A stretch of DNA of 37,178 bases from an uncultured bacterium (GCA_946636615.1 CAMPBE010000009.1:1-37178); one strand, 5' to 3'; positions 16,089 to 26,219 are shown, numbered from the stretch's first letter. Numbers and translations are program-made. Notes: generated by a model from the sequence alone, not told the origin.

Positions 16089-17882
16089 ATGGAAAAGAAT
16101 GAAGAAACCTTGAGAGTTTTAAGGCACTCTACCTCACACATTATGGCACAAGCAGTCCAAAAGTTATTTCCGTCTGCTAAATTGGCTATCGGCCCTGCAG
16201 TAGATAACGGATTTTACTATGATTTTGACTTGACTGACGGCCACGCTTTTACTGAAGACGATTTGGTAAAAATTGAAGAAGAAATGAAAAATATTGTAAA
16301 AGAAAACCTTACATTTGAAAAATTTGTGATTCCTGATGTGGATGCTCAGATTGCCGAATTTAAGTCTCAAGGCGAAATTTACAAAGCCGAACTTTTGGAA
16401 GAACACAGAAATGACAACCCTACTCTTTATTTAACTAAAGATAAAGACGGAAACGTACTGTTTAATGATTTATGCGCAGGCCCTCATCTTCCAAGTACAT
16501 CTTACATAAAAGCTAATGCTTTCAAATTATTGAAAGTTGCAGGTGCATATTGGAGAGGTAACGCAAAAAACAAAATGCTTCAAAGAATTTATGCAACAGC
16601 ATTTTGGTCAAAAGAAGATTTGGCTGACTATCTTCATTTTATAGAAGAAGCAGAAAAACGCGACCACAGAAAACTCGGCACAAAGCTTGATTTATTCTCT
16701 GTAAGAGATGAAATTGGCGGAGGTCTTGTATTGTGGCACCCAAATTTATACACTGTTAGAGAAGAAATTGAAAATTATTGGAGATCAGAACACAGAAAAC
16801 GTGGTTATGTAATCGTTCAAACTCCTCAGCTTGCGAAATCAAAACTTTGGGAAATTTCAGGACATATTGATCACTATAAAGAAAATATGTTCTTTATCCA
16901 AAAAGATAACGAAGATGATGAACAGTACATTGTTAAACCGATGAACTGTCCATTCCATATTATGATTTATCAAGCTCAACGTCATTCATACCGCTCGTTA
17001 CCTTTAAGAATGGCAGAACTCGGAACAGTATACAGACGAGAAAAATCTGGAGCATTATCTGGACTTACTCGAGTTCAAGGCTTTACTCAAGATGATGCCC
17101 ATATCTTCTGTACACCTGAACAATTAGTTGACGAAATTAACGGTGTAATTGACTTTGTTGCAGATACTATGAAAATTTTCAATATGGAATTTGAAGTTGA
17201 ACTTTCAACTCGTCCTGAAAGCTATGTCGGTGAGATTGAAAATTGGAATAAGGCAGAAGCCGGTTTAAAAGAAGCAATGGATCGTCGTGGAATGAAATAC
17301 GAAATCAACGAAGGGGACGGAGCTTTTTACGGGCCAAAAATTGACTTCAAAATTAAAGATGCTATAGGAAGAACATGGCAATGTGCAACGATTCAGCTAG
17401 ATTTCAATTTACCTGCAAGATTTGACATCAAATATCAAGACAAAGACGGACAATTAAAAACTCCTCTTATGTTACACAGGGTAATTTTTGGTTCAATGGA
17501 AAGATTCCATGGTATTTTGATTGAACACTACGCAGGTGCATTTCCGACATGGCTTGCACCGACACAAGTTGCAATAGTACCTATTTCAAACGAAAAACAT
17601 ATTGATTTTGCAGAGCAAGTATACAAAAAAATGCGTGATGCAGGATTAAGAGTAAATCTTGATGATCGTTCAGAGTCTATGAACTACAAAATAAGAGAAT
17701 CCTTGCAAGATAAGAAAATTCCTTATGTCTGCGTAATCGGTGATAAGGAAATTGAAGCGAATTCTGTTGCCGTAAGAGCAAGAGGAATAGGACAAGTTGG
17801 CACATTAAGCGTTGATGAATTTATAGAAAAAATTCAGAAGGAAATTAAAACTCGTGCCAATGAATCATTTGCTAAGCAATAA
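16089..17882 (+). CDS. thrS: Threonyl-tRNA synthetase (no TGS domain)
   Basis: The enzyme charges tRNA-Thr with threonine and edits mis-acylated Ser-tRNA. The 597-residue protein starts directly in the editing domain. HSTSH (His13, His17) and LCAGPH (Cys129, His133) give the complete H-x3-H / C-x3-H editing site. The class II catalytic core has MNCPFHIMIY, the motif-2 loop YRREKSGALSGLTRVQGFTQ, DDAHIFC and LMLHRVIFGSMERF; the three zinc ligands (Cys, His, His) are present. The C-terminal anticodon-binding domain covers about 490-590. Compared with E. coli ThrRS (642), the N-terminal TGS domain of about 60 residues is missing. The upstream sequence contains the leader hairpin rather than a longer frame. 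A terminator follows. Confidence 0.97.
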   Translation: MEKNEETLRVLRHSTSHIMAQAVQKLFPSAKLAIGPAVDNGFYYDFDLTDGHAFTEDDLVKIEEEMKNIVKENLTFEKFVIPDVDAQIAEFKSQGEIYKAELLEEHRNDNPTLYLTKDKDGNVLFNDLCAGPHLPSTSYIKANAFKLLKVAGAYWRGNAKNKMLQRIYATAFWSKEDLADYLHFIEEAEKRDHRKLGTKLDLFSVRDEIGGGLVLWHPNLYTVREEIENYWRSEHRKRGYVIVQTPQLAKSKLWEISGHIDHYKENMFFIQKDNEDDEQYIVKPMNCPFHIMIYQAQRHSYRSLPLRMAELGTVYRREKSGALSGLTRVQGFTQDDAHIFCTPEQLVDEINGVIDFVADTMKIFNMEFEVELSTRPESYVGEIENWNKAEAGLKEAMDRRGMKYEINEGDGAFYGPKIDFKIKDAIGRTWQCATIQLDFNLPARFDIKYQDKDGQLKTPLMLHRVIFGSMERFHGILIEHYAGAFPTWLAPTQVAIVPISNEKHIDFAEQVYKKMRDAGLRVNLDDRSESMNYKIRESLQDKKIPYVCVIGDKEIEANSVAVRARGIGQVGTLSVDEFIEKIQKEIKTRANESFAKQ

Positions 17883-17895
17883 TATCAACAAATAA

Positions 17896-17926
17896 TAAAA
17901 AGCGCTCTCTGATGAGGGCGCTTTTT
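17896..17926. terminator. Bidirectional terminator between thrS and flavodiiron gene
   Basis: AAAAAGCGCTCTC pairs with GAGGGCGCTTTTT (one mismatch) around a TGAT loop, with A- and T-runs at either end. It serves both convergent genes. Confidence 0.88.
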
Positions 17927-17943
17927 ATATGTATTTACGATTT

Positions 17944-19131
17944 TTACATTATGCCAATTGATTTATGTTTTTCTATAATTAAATTTGCTATTTCATCTAA
18001 TTTTAGATAATCTTCAGTTTTTGGTTTTCCTTTTACTTGTAATGGTTCTGCAACAATATCTAATTTCAAAGGTGCAAGCAATTGTGCTATCAAATCAAAC
18101 AACTTACCACCCCAACCATATGAACCAACTAAAGCTGCAAATTTTGCCTTTGGCTTCAATACAGATGCAACATATGCAATATTTACAGATGCCGGATGAG
18201 GACCTGCAAGAACCATTGAAGTGCCCAATACTATTGTGGCAGCATCGACCAACCCCATTGCCAAATCACCTAAATCTCCATCTACAATATCATGTTTTAA
18301 AGTTTTTATACCAGCATTTTCTAATTTCTCTGCCAAATAATCAATCATTGATTCTGTGCTTTTGTACATAGAAACATAAGGCAACACTACAAAGTTTTTT
18401 GGCACATCAGAAGTCCAATCCTCATATAAATCAAGAATATAATCAGGATTTTTATGAACCGGTCCATGGCTTGGTAAAATCATATCAACTTTCATTTCTT
18501 TCAACTTTTGAGTGTATTTTTTGCACATTATTCTAAACGGCATCATAATCTCCGCATAATATCTTTTTGCACTATGTTCAAGTTCAACAGACGGAACCGC
18601 AAAAACATCTTCAAATGTATAATGCGCACCCAAAAAATCACATGTACAAATCACATTATCTTCTTTTAAATACGTAAACATCGTATCTGGCCAATGAACA
18701 CCGGGAGCAATAATAAACTGCAATGTTTTATCACCTAATGATAATTCTTCACCATTTTCAATCACTTTAATTTTATCTTCAGGAACATCTACCATATTTT
18801 TTATATTCTCTGCAACTTTTGCATTTGTCACAACTTTCGCTTCCGGATATCTTTTTAACAAAGCCGCAATAGACCCTGAATGGTCTTGTTCTCCATGGTT
18901 TTCAACTATATAATCAACTTTTTCAATTTTATTTTCTTCTAAATTTTTGATATATTCCTCTGTCATTGGAGGATACATTGTATCAATAATTGCAACTTTT
19001 TCAGAACCTTTTACAAGATATGAATTATAACTTGTACCATGTTCCAGCGGTATTAATTCGTCAAAAATCTTTCTGTCACAATCATTTAAACCGCAGTAGT
19101 AAATGTTATTCTTAATTTCTTGAAATTTCAT
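17944..19131 (-). CDS. Flavodiiron protein (FprA-type oxygen/NO reductase)
   Basis: The family reduces O2 to water, or NO to N2O, in anaerobes, using electrons from rubredoxin. The N-terminal metallo-beta-lactamase-like domain holds the di-iron site: NHGEQDHSG gives His79, Glu81 and Asp83, followed by His146 (GVHWPDTMF), Asp165 (CTCDFLGAH) and His222 (LPSHGPVH). The flavodoxin domain runs from about 250 to 395 (VVLPYVSMYKSTESM, VGSYGWGGKL) and binds FMN. The length of 395 is normal for the two-domain class A protein; there is no fused rubredoxin domain. It is downstream of, and on the same strand as, rubredoxin and rubrerythrin, with a 115-nt gap carrying a palindromic repeat. This context supports a role in oxygen defence. 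Confidence 0.95.
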   Translation of the reverse strand: MKFQEIKNNIYYCGLNDCDRKIFDELIPLEHGTSYNSYLVKGSEKVAIIDTMYPPMTEEYIKNLEENKIEKVDYIVENHGEQDHSGSIAALLKRYPEAKVVTNAKVAENIKNMVDVPEDKIKVIENGEELSLGDKTLQFIIAPGVHWPDTMFTYLKEDNVICTCDFLGAHYTFEDVFAVPSVELEHSAKRYYAEIMMPFRIMCKKYTQKLKEMKVDMILPSHGPVHKNPDYILDLYEDWTSDVPKNFVVLPYVSMYKSTESMIDYLAEKLENAGIKTLKHDIVDGDLGDLAMGLVDAATIVLGTSMVLAGPHPASVNIAYVASVLKPKAKFAALVGSYGWGGKLFDLIAQLLAPLKLDIVAEPLQVKGKPKTEDYLKLDEIANLIIEKHKSIGIM

Positions 19132-19150
19132 TTTTGCTCCTTTAATTCAT

Positions 19151-19222
19151 CGTCATTCTGAGGCTTACATGTAATGAGATTCTTCGCTTTGCTCAGAATG
19201 ACAGAGTGCCGAAGAATCTCAT
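19151..19222. repeat. Dispersed palindromic repeat, copy 2 (rubrerythrin - flavodiiron gap)
   Basis: Arms GTCATTCTGAG (19152-19162) and CTCAGAATGAC (19192-19202) are perfect complements. The core is in the opposite orientation to the other copies (GAGATTCTTCGCTTTGCTC). A further half-element, GCCGAAGAATCTCAT, follows to 19222, so this copy looks composite. Confidence 0.85.
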
Positions 19223-19246
19223 AAAAGATTTAAAAATTTCTTTATT

Positions 19247-19789
19247 TTAATAATTTTCTGCTTTAACAAAGAAGTAGCTTTTAGGATGATTACAAACAGG
19301 ACAAACCTCCGGAGCTTTAGCTCCAATATGAATATGTCCGCAGTTTGCGCATTCCCAAATAACAACATCGTCTTTGATAAATACTTTGTCTGTTTTTAAA
19401 TTTTCAAGAAGTTTTCTGTATCTTTTTTCATGGGCTTTTTCAATCTCAGCAACCTTTTCAAAAAGAACTGCAATTTTATCAAAGCCTTCTTCTTTAGCCT
19501 CTTTTGCAAAATTTGCATACATATCAGTCCATTCAAACTGCTCCCCGTCTGCAGCATCTTGCAAATTTGTTATTGTATCAGGAATTTTTTCTTCATGCAA
19601 AGCTTTAAACCACAATTTTGCATGTTCTTTCTCATTATTTGCAGTTTCTTCAAAAATTTTGCTAATTTGCACAAAACCTTCTTTTTTGGCCTGAGAAGCA
19701 TAATAAGTATATTTATTTCTTGCTTGAGATTCTCCTGCAAAAGCAGTTAATAAATTTTTTTCAGTCTTTGAACCTTTTAATTCAGGCAT
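19247..19789 (-). CDS. rbr: Rubrerythrin
   Basis: Rubrerythrin is a cytoplasmic peroxidase that reduces H2O2 with electrons from rubredoxin in anaerobes. The 180-residue protein has a ferritin-like four-helix di-iron domain ([47 protein letters not shown]), then a C-terminal rubredoxin-like Fe(Cys)4 domain ([20 protein letters not shown]). The chosen ATG at 19789 has AAGGAGAG at good spacing. A longer frame reading back to 19849 would run through the end of the rubredoxin gene and is rejected. The rubredoxin stop is 10 nt upstream, so the two are one operon. Confidence 0.95.
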   Translation of the reverse strand: MPELKGSKTEKNLLTAFAGESQARNKYTYYASQAKKEGFVQISKIFEETANNEKEHAKLWFKALHEEKIPDTITNLQDAADGEQFEWTDMYANFAKEAKEEGFDKIAVLFEKVAEIEKAHEKRYRKLLENLKTDKVFIKDDVVIWECANCGHIHIGAKAPEVCPVCNHPKSYFFVKAENY

Positions 19790-19799
19790 AATTCTCTCC

Positions 19800-19937
19800 T
19801 TATTGTTCTTGGAATAGGTCTTTACCAACTCCGCATAGCGGGCAAACATAGTCGTCTGCTAAATCTTCAAAAGCGACTCCGCCATTTTCTTCAGGATCAT
19901 AAACATATCCGCATACTGTGCATACATATTTTTCCAT
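19800..19937 (-). CDS. Rubredoxin
   Basis: This small gene encodes 45 residues, [20 protein letters not shown] followed by [20 protein letters not shown] and LFQEQ. The two CxxCG pairs (VCTVCG and VCPLCG) bind a single iron. Tyr and Asp-Pro residues are at the usual places. It is a one-electron carrier expected to feed both rubrerythrin and the flavodiiron protein downstream. AAAGGAG precedes the ATG by about 6 nt. The length is slightly shorter than typical (52-54) because of a shortened middle loop. Confidence 0.95.
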   Translation of the reverse strand: MEKYVCTVCGYVYDPEENGGVAFEDLADDYVCPLCGVGKDLFQEQ

Positions 19938-19984
19938 TTCTTTCTCCTTTTAGTTAAAAAATGTACAATATCCCTGTTTTTATT

Positions 19985-20012
19985 ATTTTATGTATTAACA
20001 AACATTTGTCAA
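19985..20012 (-). promoter_or_regulatory. Promoter of the rubredoxin operon with overlapping palindrome
   Basis: On the minus strand a perfect TTGACA (20012-20007), a 16-bp spacer and TAAAAT (19990-19985) give a strong promoter. The 18-bp near-palindrome TTAACAAACATTTGTCAA (19995-20012) covers the whole -35 box, with 8-bp arms and one mismatch. This is the expected position for a repressor operator. It is not a PerR, Fur or standard Rex consensus. A perfect 12-bp palindrome, CTATATATATAG, lies further upstream at 20025-20036. Confidence 0.65.
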
Positions 20013-20070
20013 TACTTAATAAATCTATATATATAGGCAATTTTTAATCTTGTTCTGTTTTATAGGAATT

Positions 20071-20352
20071 ATGGTGAACAGTAGTGTAAATAGCAACATA
20101 AATGCGCATATGAATAACAAACCGTTGGTAGTCGGTGTAATCGTACCTCCTGACGACCACTACAGACCTGTTTTATATTCAGATATAAGTGCAACAGCAC
20201 AGTTCAACAACATAAATAAAGACATATACCAAGGTGTAAAAAATAGTAAAAATCTCAATGAAAAGAAAACCCCTTTGTCTGTAAAAATCATTTTAGGTAT
20301 TGGAGCAATTCTAGCCGGCATACCGTTGGCAAAAAAATTGCTTAGACGATAG
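20071..20352 (+). CDS. Small hypothetical protein with C-terminal membrane tail
   Basis: I do not recognise this 93-residue protein. It begins MVNSSVNSNINAHMNNKP (Asn-rich), has a Pro/Asp-rich middle (VIVPPDDHYRPVLY), and ends with a hydrophobic helix, VKIILGIGAILAGIPLA, plus a basic tail KKLLRR. There is no N-terminal signal peptide. The design (Asn-rich start, glycine-rich single helix and basic end) resembles the larger hypothetical at 15097-15954. AGGA lies only 3 nt from the ATG at 20071, so the start is not well fixed; a TTG at 20050 is a weaker option. The M16 peptidase gene follows after 57 nt. Confidence 0.65.
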   Translation: MVNSSVNSNINAHMNNKPLVVGVIVPPDDHYRPVLYSDISATAQFNNINKDIYQGVKNSKNLNEKKTPLSVKIILGIGAILAGIPLAKKLLRR

Positions 20353-20409
20353 ATTAGTTTTCAAATAACAAAATTTGTAGTATCATTATAACAAAGAGAG
20401 AGGGATATA

Positions 20410-22986
20410 ATGAAGAAATTTTTATTATTTTTGCTGTTGTTTTATGCAAACACAGTAATTGCTGCCGATTTAAATGTATATAAATTAAATAACGGTCAAA
20501 CCGTTGTAATAAAAGAAGTTAACACAAATCCTATAGTCACAATTGACACTTGGGTAAAAACAGGTTCAATAAACGAAACTGACGAAAACAACGGAGTTTC
20601 TCATTTTCTTGAACACTTATTCTTTAAAGGTTCAACAAACCATGCACCGGGAGAATTTGATAAAATTTTAGAAACTAAAGGTGCAATAACAAATGCAGCA
20701 ACAAGTAAAGATTTCACACATTATTACATCACAATTCCATCAAAAGATTTTGACTTAGCTATGGAAATGCACGCTGACATGCTCCTACATCCTCTCATAC
20801 CAAGGAAAGAATTGGAAAAAGAACGAAAAGTTGTAATTGAAGAAATTATGAAAGATGCCAATTCTCCAAATACAATTGTTTACGACAATCTTGTAAAAAT
20901 GTTATACACAACTCACCCATATCACAGAAAAGTTATCGGAACTGCTGACATTGTTAGTACAATACATAGAGATAAAATTCTTGAATACTACAACAAATAT
21001 TACACACCTTCAAACATGATAACTGTAGTTATAGGTGACATTGATTCTAAAACCGCATTAGAAAAGATATCAAAAGAATTTGGCGGAGAATATAAAAAAA
21101 CTATTCAAAATTCATATCCTAAGGAAAAACTTTTAACTTCTCAAGCCAAGACAGTAACAAACTTTGACACACAATCAGGATATATGCTAATCGGTTTCAG
21201 AGGGGTAAAAATAGATGCCAACGATTCTTATGCTCTTGACGTATTATCAACCATATTGGGAGAAGGGAAATCCTCTGTATTTTATAAAAATTTGAAAGAA
21301 AATAAACAACTTGCAAATTCTATAGGTTCTGCTAACACCGGTTTTAGAGATGATGGTATTTTCTATATCTCTGCAACATTCGATCCTGACAAATGCAAAA
21401 TGCTTCAAGATGCAATTTTTGAGGAAATAAAACACATTCAAAAACACGGAGTTACCCAAGAGCAACTTCAACTTGCAAAAAACATCATTGAACGTGACAC
21501 ATACTACGAAAGAGAATCTATTTCAAATATCGCAGGAGAAATAGGCTACACATTCGTAACAACTAATGGCATAAAATTCTATAACAATTACCTTACTAAC
21601 ATCAAAAAAGTTTCACTCTGCGATGTAAAAAGAGTAGCAAACAAATACCTAGGCGTAGAAAAAAGTGCAGTATCCATTGTTTTACCAATGAATGCAAAAG
21701 AAATTGAAGTATCACACATATCAAAAAGCAAATCAGAACCAGCCAAATTAATTTCAGAAAATACAAATACACAAAAATATGAATTATCAAACGGAGCAAC
21801 TCTTTTACTAACTCCAAATAAAGTTAATGACATTGTTGCTATCAGTATATTTGCAAAAGGCGGTGAATTTGTTGAGCCAATAGCCGGAACTGCAAAATTG
21901 ACTGCTTCAACAATGTTAAGAGGGACAAAAAAATACTCAACACAAGATTTTGCCAAAGAACTTGAGGACAACGGCATAAAAATTTCACCGTCAGTAAAAC
22001 CCGATGCCTTTACAATTACAGTACTCACTACTAAAAATGAATATGACAAAACTTTAGAATTACTTGATGAGATTATTAATAATGCAACCTTATCAGATTA
22101 TGAAACAGAAAAAAGTAAGAAAGACATTTTAAACTCTATAAAAAAAAGCAAGGATATACCTATAAATGTCGCATCTGATAATTTTAAAACTCTTATATTT
22201 GAGGGTACACCATACTCAATTTCATCCCAAATAATTGAAAAGAATTTACCTAAAATATCACAATCTGATATTTATAACTATTACAACAAAATATTCGAAC
22301 CAAAAAATATAGTAATATCAATAAACGGTAATGTTGATAAAGAAAAAACATTATCAGAATTTACAAAAATATTTCAATACAAAAAAGGTTCGACATTTGA
22401 TTATTCTAAATATTCAATACAGCCTTTAAAAACAAGAAAAATTTCTTCAAAGAACATAAAAGATTTAAAAACAGATTGGATAATAATGGGCTGGCAAACC
22501 CCAGGGGTACTCAACAAAAAAGATTATGCAACACTACAAGTTATAGATTCAATACTTGGTACAGGTATGAGTTCAAGGTTATTTAAAAATTTGAGGGATA
22601 AAGATGGGCTTGCATACCAATTAGGTTCTCAATACTCCGCAAATATATTGAAAGGCTCATTTATCGTATATATAGGTACAAATCCTGAAAATCTTGAATT
22701 TGCAAAAACAAGATTAAAAGAAGAAGTTTTTAGATTAAAAACAGAATTTGTAGGCTCAAAAGAATTGCAAGAAGCTAAGGACAAACTTCTAGGCAACTAC
22801 ATTATAGGGCAAGAAACAAACTTAGACAAAGCTACAACTATAGGCTGGTTTGAAACAACAGGGCGCGGATACGGATTTGATAAAGAATATATTAATCTTA
22901 TCAATTCTGTCACAGATTCGGATATTATAGAAACTGCCAATAAATATTTTACTGAAAATTACGTACTTTCTGTAGTGGTACCATAA
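20410..22986 (+). CDS. Secreted M16-family zinc peptidase, two-unit form
   Basis: This is a pitrilysin-type metallopeptidase of the envelope. The 858-residue protein has a signal peptide at about 1-18 (ending NTVIA). The first M16 unit carries the inverted zinc motif HFLEH (His65, Glu68, His69), with the distal Glu in VVIEEIMKD (about 144-145), so it should be active. A second M16-like unit begins near 450 (YELSNGATLLLTPNKV); at the motif position it reads TAKLTASTM, with no zinc ligands, so it is an inactive partner lobe. This order is that of PqqL-like and other two-unit peptidases. The Shine-Dalgarno GAGAGAGGG is strong. A second, divergent M16 peptidase lies at 26636-29455. Confidence 0.92.
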   Translation: MKKFLLFLLLFYANTVIAADLNVYKLNNGQTVVIKEVNTNPIVTIDTWVKTGSINETDENNGVSHFLEHLFFKGSTNHAPGEFDKILETKGAITNAATSKDFTHYYITIPSKDFDLAMEMHADMLLHPLIPRKELEKERKVVIEEIMKDANSPNTIVYDNLVKMLYTTHPYHRKVIGTADIVSTIHRDKILEYYNKYYTPSNMITVVIGDIDSKTALEKISKEFGGEYKKTIQNSYPKEKLLTSQAKTVTNFDTQSGYMLIGFRGVKIDANDSYALDVLSTILGEGKSSVFYKNLKENKQLANSIGSANTGFRDDGIFYISATFDPDKCKMLQDAIFEEIKHIQKHGVTQEQLQLAKNIIERDTYYERESISNIAGEIGYTFVTTNGIKFYNNYLTNIKKVSLCDVKRVANKYLGVEKSAVSIVLPMNAKEIEVSHISKSKSEPAKLISENTNTQKYELSNGATLLLTPNKVNDIVAISIFAKGGEFVEPIAGTAKLTASTMLRGTKKYSTQDFAKELEDNGIKISPSVKPDAFTITVLTTKNEYDKTLELLDEIINNATLSDYETEKSKKDILNSIKKSKDIPINVASDNFKTLIFEGTPYSISSQIIEKNLPKISQSDIYNYYNKIFEPKNIVISINGNVDKEKTLSEFTKIFQYKKGSTFDYSKYSIQPLKTRKISSKNIKDLKTDWIIMGWQTPGVLNKKDYATLQVIDSILGTGMSSRLFKNLRDKDGLAYQLGSQYSANILKGSFIVYIGTNPENLEFAKTRLKEEVFRLKTEFVGSKELQEAKDKLLGNYIIGQETNLDKATTIGWFETTGRGYGFDKEYINLINSVTDSDIIETANKYFTENYVLSVVVP

Positions 22987-22987
22987 T

Positions 22988-23620
22988 CTACCAATTACTT
23001 CTTGTTAGAACTTGTTTTGCACGCCTGTTATACATTTTATCTTTATACCATGCACCTTTAAAAGATTTATTGCTATCATACATATACTGCATATCATGAG
23101 AGATAAAATATATTGCACTGACTAAAGTTCCATTTGCCCTATACTGTTTTGACATATATGGAAAATTAGGGTAATTTTCAGAAAATTTATCTACATATCT
23201 CAAATTTCCTAAAGCGTCGTAATAATAGACTGTTTTTAAGTTATCTTTGTATTGAACCGCATAACTTATTAATGTTCGTCCCTTATAAAAACCACACAAA
23301 TTTTCATAATCAGTTTCTTTTACATTATTTTTCACCAACATATAATGCCTTTTATAGTCTGAATCTTTCAAAAAATCTTTGTATTCGAATCGAAAATCTT
23401 TCTTATTATATTTAAAAACCGTATCTTCACCAAACAATTCCGATCTGTATTTTTCAATAACTGCATCTCTATCTATTTGAGTAATATCAAGCCAATTAAA
23501 CTCAATATTTGCTGTTAAAACTTTATGCCCATTTTCATTTGCAACAGAATTAGAAAAACCAAAACCAAAAGAAAAATTACCAAACATTAAAAACAAAAAT
23601 ACTAAAACAATCTTTTTCAT
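22988..23620 (-). CDS. Secreted hypothetical protein
   Basis: I do not recognise this 210-residue protein. The start at 23620 has AAGGAG 7 nt upstream; a longer frame back to 23638 is less likely. A signal peptide is evident at about 1-22 (MKKIVLVFLFLMFGNFSFGF). The mature part is rich in Tyr, Lys and Asp. It includes repeated strand-turn units such as TVYYYDALGNLRYVDKF and KQYRANGTLVSAIYFI, similar in style to the YD/MORN-like repeats of surface proteins; this likeness is weak. The stop codon is 1 nt from the stop of the convergent M16 gene. radA is divergent. Confidence 0.75.
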   Translation of the reverse strand: MKKIVLVFLFLMFGNFSFGFGFSNSVANENGHKVLTANIEFNWLDITQIDRDAVIEKYRSELFGEDTVFKYNKKDFRFEYKDFLKDSDYKRHYMLVKNNVKETDYENLCGFYKGRTLISYAVQYKDNLKTVYYYDALGNLRYVDKFSENYPNFPYMSKQYRANGTLVSAIYFISHDMQYMYDSNKSFKGAWYKDKMYNRRAKQVLTRSNW

Positions 23621-23661
23621 AGAGTACTCCTTTGTCAAAATTATACAACAAATAAATTTTG

Positions 23662-23679
23662 TGTTACTATCTATTTATG
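23662..23679 (+). promoter_or_regulatory. Extended -10 promoter for leaderless radA
   Basis: TGTTACTAT (23662-23670) is an extended -10 box (TGn plus TACTAT). Six bases separate it from the ATG at 23677, which puts the predicted start of transcription at or next to the A of the start codon. There is no Shine-Dalgarno. Confidence 0.55.
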
Positions 23680-25041
23680 GCAAAGGTTAAATCAAAATGG
23701 GTATGCACAGAATGCGGATATGAAACTGCCGGATATTTGGGCAAATGTCCGGAATGTGGCAGTTGGGGCAGCTTAGTAGAAGAAACTCAAATTTCTCCAA
23801 AAGATATTAAAGCGCAAGATGAATTTATAAACAAAGAAAAGCCTGAGCTCCTGAAAGATATACAAATTGGAGAAGAAGTCCGAATTTCAACAAACATATC
23901 AGAATTTGACAGAATCTTAGGCGGAGGACTTGTTCAGGGTTCATTGACACTTATTGCAGGTGACCCCGGAATTGGCAAATCAACAATCCTTTTACAAACA
24001 AGCGGCGAACTTTGCAAAAGCGGGAAAAAGGTTTTGTATATATCTGCAGAAGAAAGCGCAAGCCAGCTAAAATTAAGAGCACAAAGATTAGAAATAAATT
24101 CAGATAACTTATATATTTACCCACAAACATCATTGGAAAGTATAAAAGCACAAATAGAGGAAGTTTTACCTGATGTTGTAGTCGTTGACAGTATTCAAGC
24201 TATATATTCACAAAATGTTGCAAGCTCTGCAGGAAGCGTTTCTCAAATAAGAGAATGCTGCAATATTTTAATGCAAATAGCAAAATCAAAAAATATTACA
24301 ACTCTTGTAATAGGCCATGTAACAAAGGACGGCAACATTGCAGGTCCAAAGGTTTTAGAACATATGGTAGATACCGTAATTTATTTTGAGGGAGATAAGT
24401 ATAAATCCTACAGAATGCTTCGTTCGATGAAAAACAGATTTGGCAACACATCTGAAGTTGGAATTTTTGAAATGCATTCAAACGGATTAAAAGAAGTAAA
24501 AAATCCCAATGAATTATTTTTAAATGAACGTTCACAGATTGCAGTTCCGGGGAGCGCAATAATCGTAACAAACGAAGGCACAAGACCTTTGTTAGTTGAA
24601 ATTCAAGCATTAGTTGGGACAACACCCTACCCGAGCCCAAGACGAGTAACAAACGGGGTTGATACAAGCAGAGTTTTACAGATTTTGGCAGTATTAGAAA
24701 AAAGGGTTGGTCTAAACCTTTCAAAGCAAGATGTTTATGTAAATGTTACAGGCGGAATTGATATTTCTGAGCCAGCTGCTGATTTAGGAATAGCTCTCGC
24801 TGTAGCAACTTGCGCCAGAGATGTTGTTGTAGATTCTCAGACGGTTATAATAGGAGAAATCGGTTTGTCAGGTGAAATTCATCCTGTTAATAATATCGAA
24901 AAAAGATTAAATGAAGCAGTCACATCAGGTTTTAAAAAAGCAATTATTCCATATGCAAATAAAATTGATTTTAATAAAATTGAAATTGTTCCCGTAAAAC
25001 GGCTTATAGATGCGATATCTGCCTGCGTTTCAAAAGGATAA
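23677..25041 (+). CDS. radA: DNA repair protein RadA
   Basis: RadA is a RecA-like ATPase and hexameric helicase that extends branch migration in recombination. From the chosen ATG (454 residues), the order is an N-terminal zinc finger (CTECGYETAGYLGKCPEC), Walker A GDPGIGKST, Walker B near VVVDSIQAIYS, the RadA-specific MKNRFGNTSEVGIFE (KNRFG motif), and a C-terminal Lon-protease-like domain (PSPRRVTNGVDTSR, VNVTGGIDISEPAADL) that lacks the protease catalytic Ser. The length matches E. coli (460). An upstream in-frame TTG at 23659 is rejected because a -10 box lies between it and this ATG. Confidence 0.96.
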   Translation: MAKVKSKWVCTECGYETAGYLGKCPECGSWGSLVEETQISPKDIKAQDEFINKEKPELLKDIQIGEEVRISTNISEFDRILGGGLVQGSLTLIAGDPGIGKSTILLQTSGELCKSGKKVLYISAEESASQLKLRAQRLEINSDNLYIYPQTSLESIKAQIEEVLPDVVVVDSIQAIYSQNVASSAGSVSQIRECCNILMQIAKSKNITTLVIGHVTKDGNIAGPKVLEHMVDTVIYFEGDKYKSYRMLRSMKNRFGNTSEVGIFEMHSNGLKEVKNPNELFLNERSQIAVPGSAIIVTNEGTRPLLVEIQALVGTTPYPSPRRVTNGVDTSRVLQILAVLEKRVGLNLSKQDVYVNVTGGIDISEPAADLGIALAVATCARDVVVDSQTVIIGEIGLSGEIHPVNNIEKRLNEAVTSGFKKAIIPYANKIDFNKIEIVPVKRLIDAISACVSKG

Positions 25042-25056
25042 TTATGTAAATATTAA

Positions 25057-26166
<1,110 letters not shown>

Positions 26167-26188
26167 TTTTATAATTTATACACAAGTT

Positions 26189-26219
26189 AAACAGCCTTAC
26201 TTAAAAGTAAGGCTGTTTT
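26189..26219 (+). terminator. Rho-independent terminator after gap
   Basis: ACAGCCTTACTT pairs perfectly with AAGTAAGGCTGT around a two-base AA loop, followed by a T-run. Confidence 0.93.

Noticed and set aside
17985-18371. 128-codon frame on the plus strand inside the flavodiiron gene
   Set aside because: Leu/Gln-rich low-quality protein antisense to a complete, motif-bearing gene.
19790-19849. 20-residue N-terminal extension of rubrerythrin
   Set aside because: It reads through the end of the rubredoxin gene in another frame, and the internal ATG has AAGGAGAG.
24296-24724. 142-codon minus-strand frame inside radA
   Set aside because: Leu-rich antisense shadow; all radA motifs lie on the plus strand.
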